Shown here: in pieces, positions 9,686 to 20,000 of the stretch
Position numbering within the stretch: position 1 is the stretch's first letter
Layout: each line of letters begins with the position of its first letter
Source of the DNA: Planctomycetota bacterium
Lineage (GTDB): Bacteria > Planctomycetota > Planctomycetia > Pirellulales > Lacipirellulaceae
Reading direction: 5' to 3'
DNA: 64,000 nt
Assembly (NCBI GenBank): GCA_013286045.1
Contig: JABDGM010000001.1
Span: forward strand, 1-64,000
Translations under genes and position numbers: made by a program
Notes under the pieces: model-generated
What the model saw: the letters and a program-made list of their open reading frames with translations, nothing else
Told to the model about the DNA's origin: nothing
Database searches by the model: none

Positions 9686-10435
9686 ATGGAAGAAGACGAT
9701 TTGCACATTAGCCGCATAAATACTGCCTGGTCGATGGTCCGCGAGGCCCACGGCGACCACACGGCAGTTCAATCGGCCCAGCAGCGGCTGTTGGAGCGGT
9801 ATGGCGGCGCGGTGCGCAAATACGCGCTGTCGGCGTTACGGAACGAAGACGCCGCGGAGGATGTGTTCCAAGAGTTCGCCCTGAAGTTCGTGCGCGGGGA
9901 TTTTGGGAACGCAGACCCCGAGCGGGGGCGTTTTCGGGCGTTTGTGAAGACGGTCGTTTACCGGCTGATCGTCGACTATCAGCGGCGAGTGAAAAAGCTG
10001 GGGCGAGAAGGGGCGATGCACTCGAACATCGCAGAGCCCGCCGATTCCGAAGACACAAAGAACGACGACGAAGCCTTTCGCACCAGTTGGCGCGACGAAC
10101 TGCTCGCCCGGTGCTGGCAGCGATTGGAGGCGGATGAACGGAAGTCGGGCAAGCCGTATTACACCGTTTTGCGATACCGGGTGGCGCACCCCGATTTGCG
10201 ATCCCCCGAGCTGGCGGAGGGTTTGACGAAGGAGTTGGGGAAGCCTATCAACGCGGGTGCGGTACGCGTGCTGCTGCATCGTTCGCGCGATTTATTCGCT
10301 GAAATGTTGCTGGATGAAGTCAGCGAGTCACTTTCCGACAGCTCGCTGGACGAGGCGGAGCAAGAACTGATCGATTTAGAACTGCACGAGTATTGTCGGC
10401 CGGCCCTCGACAAGCGGCGCGAGAAGGAAAAGTAG
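9686..10435 (+). CDS. ECF-like sigma-70 family RNA polymerase sigma factor
   Basis: 249 residues. The N-terminal half holds a sigma region 2 pattern (RLLERYGGAVRKYALSAL, then EDAAEDVFQEFALKFVRGDF and FRAFVKTVVYRLIVDYQRR), used to bind core polymerase and the -10 element. The C-terminal half contains a region 4-like helix-turn-helix segment (YTVLRYRVAHPD, then INAGAVRVLLHRSRDLFAEML). An acidic tail (DEAEQELIDLELHEYC) is unusual and might be a regulatory contact. It precedes a membrane-bound Ser/Thr kinase by 109 bp on the same strand. Sigma/kinase pairs are common in planctomycetes, so the kinase or its ligand may control this factor; that link is inferred from position. Confidence 0.85.
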   Translation: MEEDDLHISRINTAWSMVREAHGDHTAVQSAQQRLLERYGGAVRKYALSALRNEDAAEDVFQEFALKFVRGDFGNADPERGRFRAFVKTVVYRLIVDYQRRVKKLGREGAMHSNIAEPADSEDTKNDDEAFRTSWRDELLARCWQRLEADERKSGKPYYTVLRYRVAHPDLRSPELAEGLTKELGKPINAGAVRVLLHRSRDLFAEMLLDEVSESLSDSSLDEAEQELIDLELHEYCRPALDKRREKEK

Positions 10436-10544
10436 ACGCCTTTCGAAATTGTTTGTCAGAGATCACAGAGCACACTGAGGGGCGTTCGGTGCGTTCTTGG
10501 CTATCGATCTTTTCGTGATCTGTTTACTCGGTGATTGACGAGTT

Positions 10545-12764
10545 ATGCCAGACGAAAAGACTTCACGAAAAGAGTCGACGATCCGAGAACCGAATGCGGA
10601 GCCGGGCAAGGCGGAAGCGTCGGATACGGAATTCAGGACGTCGGCCGTGACGGAGCGCGCATCCGACGTCGTGCCGGGCGGTTCGTTTTCAGATGTGCGG
10701 CTGTCGGACTCGGTTTCCGACGTGCAGTTGGCCGACTCGGCGGATGTGTCTGACGTCGAGCTTGCGGCGTCGCAAACTGGGGCTGCTCCCAGTTTTCGCA
10801 TGCCGGCGCCACCGCCGATCTCGCCGGGCGGACCGCCGAAGGCCGCGCCTCCCGCAGCCAAGCGGGAGCAAGGGCCGCTGGCACTGTTGCCGGGCGCTAA
10901 GACTAACGATTTCGAGATCGTGCGGCTGCTTGGCCGGGGTGCGTTTGGGCAGGTGTACTTGGCACGGCAGATCACGCTCGATCGGCTCGTAGCGCTGAAG
11001 ATATCGGCCAATCGCGGCAGCGAAGGGCGGACGATGGCCCGGCTCGAACACCAGCACATCGTGCAGGTGTTTTCGGAGACGGTCGACCCGGATTTCGATC
11101 AGCGTTTGCTGTGCATGCAGTTGGTGCCCGGCATGGGCTTGGACAAGCTCATCGGCATGCTGCACACCAGGCAGGCGGTGGGTGCCATTAGTAAGGACCA
11201 AGAGCCGGCGAAATCGGAATCAGCAGATACGACCGCCGCGCCGTCGGCGCCGGCACCATGGACTGGCGCTGAGCTTCTGGAGATTATCGACCAATCGGGG
11301 CCGTTGCCGACGGCGCTCGATCCCTCGGCGCTGCATGATCGCGAAGCGCTCAGCAAGATGGATGCGATCGAAGCGACCGCCTGGTTCGGCGCGCGGTTGG
11401 CCGAGGCACTGGATTTCGCGCATGGGCACGGCGTACTGCATCGCGATATCAAGCCGGCCAATATTTTGGTGAATCCTTACGGTCGCCCGATGCTGGCGGA
11501 TTTCAACATTTCGTCGCAGCCGGTGGGGAGTGAGGTGAGCGGCGAAGAGATGTTCGGCGGCACGTTTGCTTACATGTCGCCGGAACATTTGGACGCATTT
11601 AATCCGGGCGACCCGACGGGGCATGAAGCGGTGACGGCGAAATCCGACATGTATTCATTGGGACTGGTGCTTCAGCAGCTGCTCGAAGGACGAGTAAGTT
11701 TTCCGAAGTTCGATCGGAAGGCGAAGATGTCTGACACGCTGCGGACGATGGCGGACGAGCGCCGTCGCGCGGCACCGGTGTGCAAGACGCAGATTCCTAG
11801 CGCGCGGATGACATTGGAGCGTACTCTTTGCCGGTGCTTAGAACCGAATCCGGACGACCGATTTGAAAGTGGTGCTGAATTGGCGGCACAGTTGGACGGT
11901 TGCCGCCATCTGCGCGAAGCGGAATTGCGACTACCCAAGTTGTCGGCAACGTTTGCCCCGCTGGTGAAACATCCTTTTTTGTGGCTCGTGATCCTCGTAA
12001 TTCTTCCCCAGATTGCGGGAAGTATTTTCAATATCACGTACAACATGACCCAGATCGTCAAAGAGCTAGACGATCAGCAACAAGCGGCGTTTTGGAAACT
12101 GGTCAATATCTACAACGCCATCGTTTATCCGATCGCGGTGATTGTATTCGTGATCGTCGTGCGACGCGTAGTCGGCAGTTGGAAATCGCTTAAAACGGGA
12201 GAGCCGCTGCCGCCCGGCGAGATCGAAGTAGTGCGGCGTAAAGTATTGCGTCTGCCGCGCTGGATTGCGGGACTTTCGGCGTTCGGCTGGTTTCCGGGTG
12301 GATTTCTCTTTCCGCTCGCGATTGCAGTTATGGCGCCCGTCATTCAACTGGATGCTGCGGCGCACTTTCTGGTTTCATTTCTGTTGTCTGGTCTTATCGC
12401 CCTGGCGTACTCGATGTGCGGAGTGGAGTTCATCGTGCTTCGATGCTTGTACCCTGCATTGTGGCGGGATACGAAGAACTTCTCCGAAATTGCGCAGCAA
12501 GAGCTTCGACCGGTATACAAGCAGTTGAACCGCATCGAGCTGCTGGCGGTCTTGGTGCCGCTGGTCGGTGCGATCGTATTTCTGATGCTTGGCAAGATGC
12601 ACGTTGGGACTGCGAACGCAGCCGACAACGCCGCCGCAGAAACCGTCTTTCGATCCATGGGGGCCGCGCTGATTGTGCTTGGCGTACTCGGTATCGACAT
12701 CACGAGGGCAGTCACGAACCACTTGGCGAGCGTCGTCAGGGCGCTAACGAACGCTAAGGATTAG
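10545..12764 (+). CDS. Membrane-anchored Ser/Thr protein kinase
   Basis: 739 residues. The N-terminal 120 residues are low complexity with a repeated (S)DVxL motif (SDVRLSD, SDVQLAD, SDVELAA). The kinase domain spans ~122-455: glycine loop GRGAFGQVY (130-138), VALK lysine (Lys152), HRDIKPANI (299-307) and GTFAYMSPEH. The magnesium loop reads DFN (319-321) instead of DFG, and ~60 extra residues lie between the lobes (200-265). The C-terminal part has about six membrane segments (first ~477-500), probably forming an integral membrane bundle rather than an extracellular sensor. It follows the sigma factor gene and faces the hydrolase gene with 14 bp between the stops. Kinase assignment is firm; substrate and signal are unknown. 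Confidence 0.92.
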   Translation: MPDEKTSRKESTIREPNAEPGKAEASDTEFRTSAVTERASDVVPGGSFSDVRLSDSVSDVQLADSADVSDVELAASQTGAAPSFRMPAPPPISPGGPPKAAPPAAKREQGPLALLPGAKTNDFEIVRLLGRGAFGQVYLARQITLDRLVALKISANRGSEGRTMARLEHQHIVQVFSETVDPDFDQRLLCMQLVPGMGLDKLIGMLHTRQAVGAISKDQEPAKSESADTTAAPSAPAPWTGAELLEIIDQSGPLPTALDPSALHDREALSKMDAIEATAWFGARLAEALDFAHGHGVLHRDIKPANILVNPYGRPMLADFNISSQPVGSEVSGEEMFGGTFAYMSPEHLDAFNPGDPTGHEAVTAKSDMYSLGLVLQQLLEGRVSFPKFDRKAKMSDTLRTMADERRRAAPVCKTQIPSARMTLERTLCRCLEPNPDDRFESGAELAAQLDGCRHLREAELRLPKLSATFAPLVKHPFLWLVILVILPQIAGSIFNITYNMTQIVKELDDQQQAAFWKLVNIYNAIVYPIAVIVFVIVVRRVVGSWKSLKTGEPLPPGEIEVVRRKVLRLPRWIAGLSAFGWFPGGFLFPLAIAVMAPVIQLDAAAHFLVSFLLSGLIALAYSMCGVEFIVLRCLYPALWRDTKNFSEIAQQELRPVYKQLNRIELLAVLVPLVGAIVFLMLGKMHVGTANAADNAAAETVFRSMGAALIVLGVLGIDITRAVTNHLASVVRALTNAKD

Positions 12765-12778
12765 GGCCGGACGGTGTC

Positions 12779-13621
12779 TTAAATTTGGGACGCAACGGTC
12801 TGGTCAACCCAAGCAGTCAAATCGTCGAAATAGCGGCTGGGATCGCGTTCGAACTCAAGCGTGTGGGCCGCGTTGCCGTATTCGATCAGCATCTTGTGGC
12901 GGCTTGGGATGCGGGCGAAATAGTCTCGCGTGGGCGGATTGTCCACGATTCGATCCTGGCCGGCAAGAACGAGAAGTGTTGGCAGGTGAAGGAACGTGGC
13001 CGAGTCGCGAGCATAGCGCGTGAGTTTGCGATCCTCCTGGGCGAACCGCCAAGTGACTTTGCGGAGCGCGAGTGGATCGGTGGCGATGAAATCGCGCCAT
13101 TTGGGCGAATCGGTGAACAATTCGGGGCGCTGGAGCGGGATTGTCACGCGGCGCTGTTGGAGTCGTGCGGGTGCGGGAGCTGCGAGTAACAGTCTCTTCA
13201 GTGGCCCGGGCATGTAGGGGGAGTAAATGCCGGGGCAGATGAGCGCGACACCTGCGAGCAGGCCTGGGTAAGTCCGCGCGATGGCGGCGGCCAGTTTTCC
13301 GCCCCAGCTAATTCCGCAGAGGATCGTGGGGAGCGTGGGGTCGATGAACGCGGCGACGTCGTCGATCCAAGTGCGCCAGTTGTCGACGTCAGCAACTTGA
13401 TCGCCGTTGAGGCCGGAGCCGCGGCGGTCGAGGAACGCGACGTCGAAACCGGCAGCGGCCAGGAACTCGGCCGACTGATCGTACCAACCACCGTGGCTGG
13501 TGATGCCATGCAAAAACACGACACGTGCGGCGGGTTTTGCTGGCGCTTTCCATTTGCGCACAGCCAAACGCTGGCCGCCACTGGCGGAATAGAACTCGAT
13601 ACGGGGAGGGGAAACAGACAC
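12779..13621 (-). CDS. Alpha/beta hydrolase, monoacylglycerol-lipase-like
   Basis: 280 residues, GTG start. The alpha/beta hydrolase fold shows HG in the oxyanion region (VVFLHGITSHGGWYDQSAE), the nucleophile elbow GISWGG with Ser105, an acid in AGQDRIVDN and the catalytic histidine in AAHTLEF. This arrangement resembles monoacylglycerol lipases/lysophospholipases (Hydrolase_4), which cleave esters of fatty acids. It is the last gene of the minus-strand cluster, 130 bp after the enolase-superfamily gene, so it may hydrolyse an ester or amide made by the PKS/GH3 enzymes; that is inferred from context. Confidence 0.85.
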   Translation of the reverse strand: MSVSPPRIEFYSASGGQRLAVRKWKAPAKPAARVVFLHGITSHGGWYDQSAEFLAAAGFDVAFLDRRGSGLNGDQVADVDNWRTWIDDVAAFIDPTLPTILCGISWGGKLAAAIARTYPGLLAGVALICPGIYSPYMPGPLKRLLLAAPAPARLQQRRVTIPLQRPELFTDSPKWRDFIATDPLALRKVTWRFAQEDRKLTRYARDSATFLHLPTLLVLAGQDRIVDNPPTRDYFARIPSRHKMLIEYGNAAHTLEFERDPSRYFDDLTAWVDQTVASQI

Positions 13622-13751
13622 GGAGTAGGCGCGGCGGGGATAGCGGCGAGTGAAGCGAGGCGGGCTATATCAATTTTAGCACCGGAAACGACCACTTGCT
13701 TGGCAATAGGCGGTATTGGCTATAAGCGGGGGAAACGTGCGGTGGCGCCGT

Positions 13752-14930
13752 TTAGCCGAGCCTGAATTCCTGCGTTGCCCGAGTTTGCTCGCGGAGCACC
13801 GATTCGTTCACGGTAATCCCTAGTCCCGGCTTCGTGATGGGACGAGCGCGACCGCCGTAGCCGAACGTCAAATCCTCGTTCGTCAGCAAGCGGCTGAAAA
13901 GATACCGATCGTAGGAACCTTCGAGATAGCGGATATTGGCGATGCGATGGGCCCAATGCCGGCCCGCGGCCGACAAGATTCCCGACTCGCCGGGGTGACA
14001 TCCGAGTTGATATCCGAGGCCGGCCGCTTGTGCCGTGGCCGCCAAGCGGGCGCTGTTCAGGAGCCCGCCGCACTTCGAAAGGCGGATGTTGAATAGATCG
14101 CACGTTTTATTGGCGATGGCGGCGTTGGCATCCACGATGCTGGTAAGCGATTCATCGAGCATGATTGGGACTGCGATCTGGCTGCGCAAATCGGCAAGCC
14201 GCGCGACTTCGGCGTGGGGCAGTGGCTGTTCGATGCAGCTGATGTGGTAGCGCAACAGCGGCTCGAATTTGGCGATTAGACTATCGGCGTGCCACGCTTC
14301 ATTGGCGTCCAAATGCAGGTCCATTCGTGGGCCGATCCAACGGCGAATCGTACGGAGGCGAGTTGCGTCGTCATCACCGGGGGCGCCAACTTTTACCTTG
14401 CAATCCGCGAAACCATAGACGCGGCGAATAAACGCCTTACGTGCTAACTTTCGGTTACCGGCGTCGATGACGACGCCATAGCGCATCACGTCGTTCTTGG
14501 TCGTAATCTGCCGGGCGACGTCGAAATGGTCGAAGATCGCGCTCACAGGCTCGGAGAAAACGCGGCCGTACGCATCCAAAATGCTTAGCTCGACCGCGCA
14601 TCGGAGGGCGTTGCCATGACAGCTTCGCCGGTCGTCGCCGACTGTGGCGGGTTGAAAGTTCTCACACAGCTTGATGACTTCCGACCAATTACTGCACTCG
14701 GCCGAAAGCTGCTGTGCGAGTGGCGTTTGAGCGAGTTGCGCCAGACAACCTTCTGGAGTTTCGCCAGTGACGTAGCTCCGTGGAACACCTTCGCCCCAAC
14801 CGGTCGTGCCGTCCCTCAATTCGCAACGAACGATTACGTTGTCGCTGTCGTGTCGAGTTGCGGAAGCGTGCGCAAAGGATCGCTTCAGCGGCAAGCGGAC
14901 GACATGCGCCGTGAGTCGTCGGATGCGCAT
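13752..14930 (-). CDS. Enolase-superfamily enzyme (muconate lactonizing / dipeptide epimerase-like)
   Basis: 392 residues with the two-domain enolase-superfamily layout: an N-terminal capping domain (to ~125) and a barrel. Visible catalytic parts are Lys178-x-Lys180 (DCKVKVG), metal ligands Asp208 (HLDANEAW), Glu234 (IEQPLP) and Asp259 (MLDES), and the opposite base Lys286 (RLSKCGG). This is the MLE subgroup pattern, used by cycloisomerases, o-succinylbenzoate synthase, N-acylamino acid racemases and dipeptide epimerases. The exact reaction cannot be read from motifs. Being 58 bp downstream of a GH3 acyl-amino-acid-ligase-like gene makes an epimerase or racemase acting on an N-acyl amino acid attractive, but this is inference. 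Confidence 0.85.
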   Translation of the reverse strand: MRIRRLTAHVVRLPLKRSFAHASATRHDSDNVIVRCELRDGTTGWGEGVPRSYVTGETPEGCLAQLAQTPLAQQLSAECSNWSEVIKLCENFQPATVGDDRRSCHGNALRCAVELSILDAYGRVFSEPVSAIFDHFDVARQITTKNDVMRYGVVIDAGNRKLARKAFIRRVYGFADCKVKVGAPGDDDATRLRTIRRWIGPRMDLHLDANEAWHADSLIAKFEPLLRYHISCIEQPLPHAEVARLADLRSQIAVPIMLDESLTSIVDANAAIANKTCDLFNIRLSKCGGLLNSARLAATAQAAGLGYQLGCHPGESGILSAAGRHWAHRIANIRYLEGSYDRYLFSRLLTNEDLTFGYGGRARPITKPGLGITVNESVLREQTRATQEFRLG

Positions 14931-14988
14931 GGGTTAACTCAGACTTGTCAGCGGGGCTTCTCCAGCGCCAGGGCGAACGCGCGGTGCA

Positions 14989-16692
14989 CTATCGCCCAAC
15001 GGTACCGCCAGCCATTACTTGGGGCGCGGAGAACGCGGCTGAATTGGAAGCGGGGCTCATGACGCGATCCGCGAATTCAAGATCCTGCACGAGGTAAATG
15101 TGCTTGTACTCTTCGAAATTTCCGCGGACGCTGGTCTTCTCCGCACGCATGCGGCGCCACGTGCCCGCGGGCACGTTTCTTACCTGGGCTGGCAGCAGTC
15201 GTCCGCTCGCGCACTTGTCTGCGTATTCTTCGTTGAGTTCAGAAAGGTTTCTTTGGAAGCCGGACGCCAATTCAGTTTCGCGACCCCGATGAACGTTCTG
15301 TTCCATCAACAGGACGTATCGCGGCTGGGCGTCTTCCATAATCGGCGCAACGGTGAAGAAATCGACGGGGACCGACAATTCGGAAAATGTTCTTTCAACC
15401 GCCCGAACAACCTGATATTCGCTCAACTTTTCGCCCGTCAGGCTGGCGAAGTTTTTACCTTTGTTGAGGAATTCCAAGAGTGGCGCTTGGCCTTGGAAAC
15501 CAACGCAACGGACGACGTCGTGTATGTTGTAGCGATATAAACCGCCCGAGGTGGTAAGCAGGATGTAATAGTCTCGATCGACCTCCAGCTCGTGCGCTTC
15601 CAGCACGTTCGGAGAGGGCGTGCCAAATTCCTCGACTGGGATGAACTCGAAGAAGTGGTGCGTGTAATCGAGCATGCCGGCGGGGGTGTTGTCCGCCAAC
15701 GGGATTGTCATGCGGCCTTCGCTTGCGGAAAGGCCGTGATCGCGAATTGCGGCGTCTCCGTAAAGCTCTGCTAGCCGCGGCAAGAAAATTCCAATCGAAC
15801 CGCCGGTCCAAACGGCGACGACCGAGAGATCTGGCCACGCATGCTTCGGCAACAACGTGCCGTGCTGATCGACCAATCGTTCGAGCTCTTGCGCACGTTT
15901 CGGCCGCGGTTTTGCGATCTTCCGGCTCAACTGGTCGCGCACGTTGGCGGGAATATCGCAAGTGAGTGTGCCATCGTGGATATCGCGGATGAGCGACTCA
16001 CGGTCGTGGTTTGCACGCCGCGCAAATTCCACCAGGGAGCTGGGGTTGGCGGTGACGATCATGCCAACCTTGCGCGAGGCAAGGGCAAACCGCAGCGCTG
16101 TGTAATGTTTGGCCGCGGCATCGTGAATGCGCGTGGTCGCGGAAGGGGGCAAGAACATCGTGTCGGCGATTGCCGGACGCGTCGCGGCGGCGAGACCGCT
16201 GATCTGTCCGCACGGCAATCCGCAAGGCGCTTTGTATTGTTGCCAGTCGCTGGAAAGCTGCAGGCTCTTGCGGAATAGCAACTCGGGGTAGTCACCGTAA
16301 ACGCCGGTGCCCCACAGTTGCCAGCCCTCCCTATACTCGCGAAAAAGTTCTGCGGTAATCGGGAGCCGCTTAGGATCGCCGGTCGTGCCGGAGGTCATCG
16401 CGAACATCAGCACCTTGGTGCCGGATGCGAACATGGCCGAGGTGTCGCCGTTCAACACCTTTTCGATGTAAGGGCGATGGTCCTCATAGCTCATTACGGG
16501 CACGCGGGCCCGGAAATCGGCGACAGTGCGAATATCGGCGAAACCGTAGTCGCGGCCGAACTGGCTGTTTGCGTTACGCCCAATTTTGGCCAGAAGCGTA
16601 TTTCGCTGAGTCTCTCGCGCATGGTCGGCGTTGCTCACGAAGTGGCGCAATCGCGATCGCAACCAAGCCAGGTATGCATACCGCACAATCAT
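14989..16692 (-). CDS. GH3 (auxin-responsive promoter) family acyl-adenylating enzyme
   Basis: GH3 proteins are adenylate-forming enzymes; plant members join carboxylic acids such as auxin or jasmonate to amino acids. Here the three ATP motifs are visible: TSGTTG (residues 100-105), HGLSASEG (319-326) and LYRYNIHDVV (385-394). The length of 567 residues is normal for bacterial members. The ATG at 16692 gives the usual N-terminus; an in-frame GTG at 16746 would add 18 residues. The gene lies between the PKS and the enolase-superfamily gene on the same strand. I infer it activates the PKS-derived acid and couples it to an amine, probably an amino acid. Family assignment is firm, substrate unknown. 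Confidence 0.88.
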   Translation of the reverse strand: MIVRYAYLAWLRSRLRHFVSNADHARETQRNTLLAKIGRNANSQFGRDYGFADIRTVADFRARVPVMSYEDHRPYIEKVLNGDTSAMFASGTKVLMFAMTSGTTGDPKRLPITAELFREYREGWQLWGTGVYGDYPELLFRKSLQLSSDWQQYKAPCGLPCGQISGLAAATRPAIADTMFLPPSATTRIHDAAAKHYTALRFALASRKVGMIVTANPSSLVEFARRANHDRESLIRDIHDGTLTCDIPANVRDQLSRKIAKPRPKRAQELERLVDQHGTLLPKHAWPDLSVVAVWTGGSIGIFLPRLAELYGDAAIRDHGLSASEGRMTIPLADNTPAGMLDYTHHFFEFIPVEEFGTPSPNVLEAHELEVDRDYYILLTTSGGLYRYNIHDVVRCVGFQGQAPLLEFLNKGKNFASLTGEKLSEYQVVRAVERTFSELSVPVDFFTVAPIMEDAQPRYVLLMEQNVHRGRETELASGFQRNLSELNEEYADKCASGRLLPAQVRNVPAGTWRRMRAEKTSVRGNFEEYKHIYLVQDLEFADRVMSPASNSAAFSAPQVMAGGTVGR

Positions 16693-16746
16693 GTTATTGC
16701 CTAAAAGCGACGGGGAAAATCGTGGCAAGGTAGGGGACTTAAGCAC

Positions 16747-17061
16747 CTGAAGCCCAACGGAACCGAGGAACTGCGTTACCGCGAACCCCCCGAAACCGCC
16801 GCAACTGGACTCAAAGTACTCGTTTAAAAAGGATCGGAGAACCCACCGTGGCGAGGTGAGACCATAACATTAAGCAACGATAGCACCCAAAATCTAGTGG
16901 TGCCGGTCGAATCAGAAAGATTGATTGGGTGTGCAAATTTTGTAGTCATTCGTAAATTTTTACCCAGGCAGAGCCGTCAATGAGAGCTATATTGTCCTTC
17001 TTTGGGGGACGTCGCAGTCGATAAGTTCAGCGGGCGCAACGAATTACGCCAGGCGGACCGC
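16747..17061. other. 315-bp gap between PKS stop and GH3 gene
   Basis: No ORF with coding character. The stretch 16915-16990 is AT-rich for this genome and may hold a promoter for the GH3-enolase-hydrolase genes. On the minus strand a TTGACG is visible (near 16976-16981), but no convincing -10 box follows at the right spacing. The gap means PKS and GH3 need not share one transcript. Confidence 0.4.
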
Positions 17062-20000
17062 TCATTTTAGGGCCGCGGAAGCTGTGGTCGAAATTGGCCG
17101 GTCGGCGTCTAGAAGGGGTGTCAGAAGACGCCCAATTCGTGCCGCAGATTCTCCAAACATCATCGTAAAATGGTCGCCTGGCAACCTGTGAATTTCTACC
17201 GCTTGGCCAATTTGACGCGACCAGCCGAGATCGACGTCGGCGGGGGGCGTGCGGCCTGAAAGCTCGGCCAACGCTTCGCGGGTTTCCGGGGTAAAGAACT
17301 GGACCGTGATGGTTAGCGGATTCGGCCGGTAGCTTTGCAATACACGGACATTCGCCTGGCCAACCGCAACTAGATTGCGAACGAATTCGATTGGCGTTTC
17401 CGCGGGTAGCATTCCGGATTGCCGCGCTTCCTCCACCGCGGCAGCAAAACGTTCAGAGGGTGGCAGGGTCGAGAGTCTTTGGAAATCGATACGAACGTCG
17501 GCACCCGCGCAGCGATTGGCGAAATTGATGATATCGCAGAAGAAACGAGCATCGTCTTCCGCGTCGAAGGCATCGCAGAACGAGGGCAGCGGCGAGTCCA
17601 TGAGGGCGAGCATTGCGACTTCTTTGCCATCGCGCTCAAGGGCCTCGGCCAAGGCGAACGCAAACGCGCCGCCAGTCGACCATCCTGCCAGATGGTAGGG
17701 GCCCGCCGGTTGCAACGCATATAAGGCCGGCAGATAATCCGCGATCATTTCCGCAATGGTAAGGTGAGGTGGCAAATCTTGATCGAGGCCGCGCGGCCGG
17801 AAAACGTAAATGGGTTGATCGTTTCCGAGCTGCTGCACCAAGTCCATGTAGTAGCGTGAATCGCCGCCGAGCGCGGGAAGAAGAATGAGCGGCGATCGGC
17901 TTCCCGTTTCGCGCAGGGGCAGGAGGGGAGTCCAGGTCGGAGGCGTTCCAGTTTCGGAAGCACTTGATTCTTCTGTTGAACCGTCAATTCCGGCAGTCAG
18001 CAAGCGCGTGGTTTCCGCGGCAAGTGACTCGATGCTCGGACCTTCCATCAGTTTGGCCATGGGGAGGCTAAAGTCGAGCCGGCCTTCGAGATTGTTTTTC
18101 AGTTCCAGCGCCAACAGCGAATCGAGCCCGAATGTGCTTAGTGGCTGATGGATTTCAAGGGTCCTTGGTTCAACGCCCATGATGCGCGCCAGCTCTTGCC
18201 GAATGTAATCCTGGACGAGCGTTTGCCGCGTTGAAACATCGGCTGCGAAAAACCGCTTTCGAAAATCGTGATCGAGGCGACTCCCGGCGGCGTCTCCCCC
18301 GGATTCTTGGATTTCGGATGCGATGTCCGCCAGGAGCTGGGGGCGACGCGAACCGAGTAGTTTGAGCAAGTCGGCCCACTGGGCGTTCATGACAGCAACT
18401 TGCGGCGCGGGCGTTTTCAAAAGTTTGCCAAGCACATCCAGTCCTTGGCTCGGCTCGATCAGCGCCATGCCACGGGATTTGACCGATTCATCGCGGCCGG
18501 CTTCGGCAGCCATACCGCTACCCGCCCATGGGCCCCAATTGACGGCGGTTGCAGGTAAGCCGGCGCGGCGGCGTTCATGAGCAAGCGCATCGAGGTAAGC
18601 ATTGCCGGCGGCATAATTAGCCTGCCCCGGCGAGCCAAGGACACTTGCAACCGATGAAAACAACACAAAGAAGTCGAGCGGTAGATCGCGGGTCGCAGCG
18701 TGGAGATTCTGAGCGCCTTGGACCTTTGGTGACATGGCGCGATCCAATTGATCGAGCGTCATTTCGCTAAGAATGCCGTCGGCCAAAACACCCGCTGCAT
18801 GGATAACGCCTCGCAAGGGTGGGCAATCGGCGGGCAGTTGTGCCATTGCGTGTTGAAGCGATGCTGCATCTGCCGCATCGCCACGCAACACGGCCACCTT
18901 TGTGCCTTTGACGCGAATCTTGTCGAGTGCGGCTTCAACTTCATGCGTCGGCGCGCGGCGAGCCAGCAGAGCGACGGCGCCGGCGCCTTCCGTGGCAAGC
19001 CACTCTGCCACACGCAGGCCGAGGGCACCCAATCCGCCGGTGATGAGGTAAGTGCCGTCGTTTCGGATGGGTTCGATTTCGGATTGCGGATTGCGGATTG
19101 CGGATTGCTGGGCCGACGGTTCGCTATTCGTGTCGCGTTGTGGGAAGGAAACGACCACCTTGCCGATGTTCTTCCGCTGCGACATGTAGCGGAACGAATC
19201 GATCGTGCTTTCGGCCTCGAACCGTGTAAACATTAGCGGTTGATACTCGCCGGAGTCGAAGTGCCGCATGACATCGGCGAATAGCGGACGGATGTAGGCT
19301 GGCCGCTGCCGCAACATGCGGTCGAGATCGATCGCGAAGTAAGAGAGGTTGTCCTGAAACGGGAGCAGGCCAATCATACGGTTCTGGTAGATATCGGTCT
19401 TGCCGATTTCCAAAAACCGTCCGTAGGCCCGGAGTATGGACAGGCTTTTGCTGATGGCTTCGCCGGGTAGCGAATTGAGTACGATGTCGATGCCTTCGCG
19501 ATTGGTGTCGGCAAGAATCTCCTCGGCGAAGGCCGTTGAGCGGCTGCTATAAACGTGCTTTACCCCGAGCGAGCGAAGGAAATCCCGCTTCGTTTCACTT
19601 CCGGCAGTGGCGAAAACTTCGGCCCCAATCTGCTGGGCAATCTGAATGGCGGCCAGCCCCACGCCACCAGCACCAGCATGAATGAGGACTCGCTCGCCCG
19701 GTTGCATTTGGGCGAGCCGAACCAAGCCGTAGTAGGCGGTAAGAAACGTGATCGGGATCGTGCAAGCCGCGTCGTGGTCGATCGACTTCGGCTTGTGAAC
19801 CAACGCGTATTCGGCAGTGCGCGCATGGGATGCAAAGGCGTAAGGCACGACGCCGAACACCTCGTCGCCGACCTTGAAGCGGTCAACACCTTCGCCAACT
19901 GATGTGACGACACCTGATGCTTCGATTCCCAAGGGAACGATCGCGTCCTTGATGCCGGGATATAAACCGAGTGCTTTCAGCACGTCGCTGAAATTCAGCC

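Noticed and set aside
10450-10544. Possible CACAGAG-type inverted repeat between the sigma and kinase genes
   Set aside because: GATCACAGAG and CGTGATCTG pair only partly; too degenerate to call.
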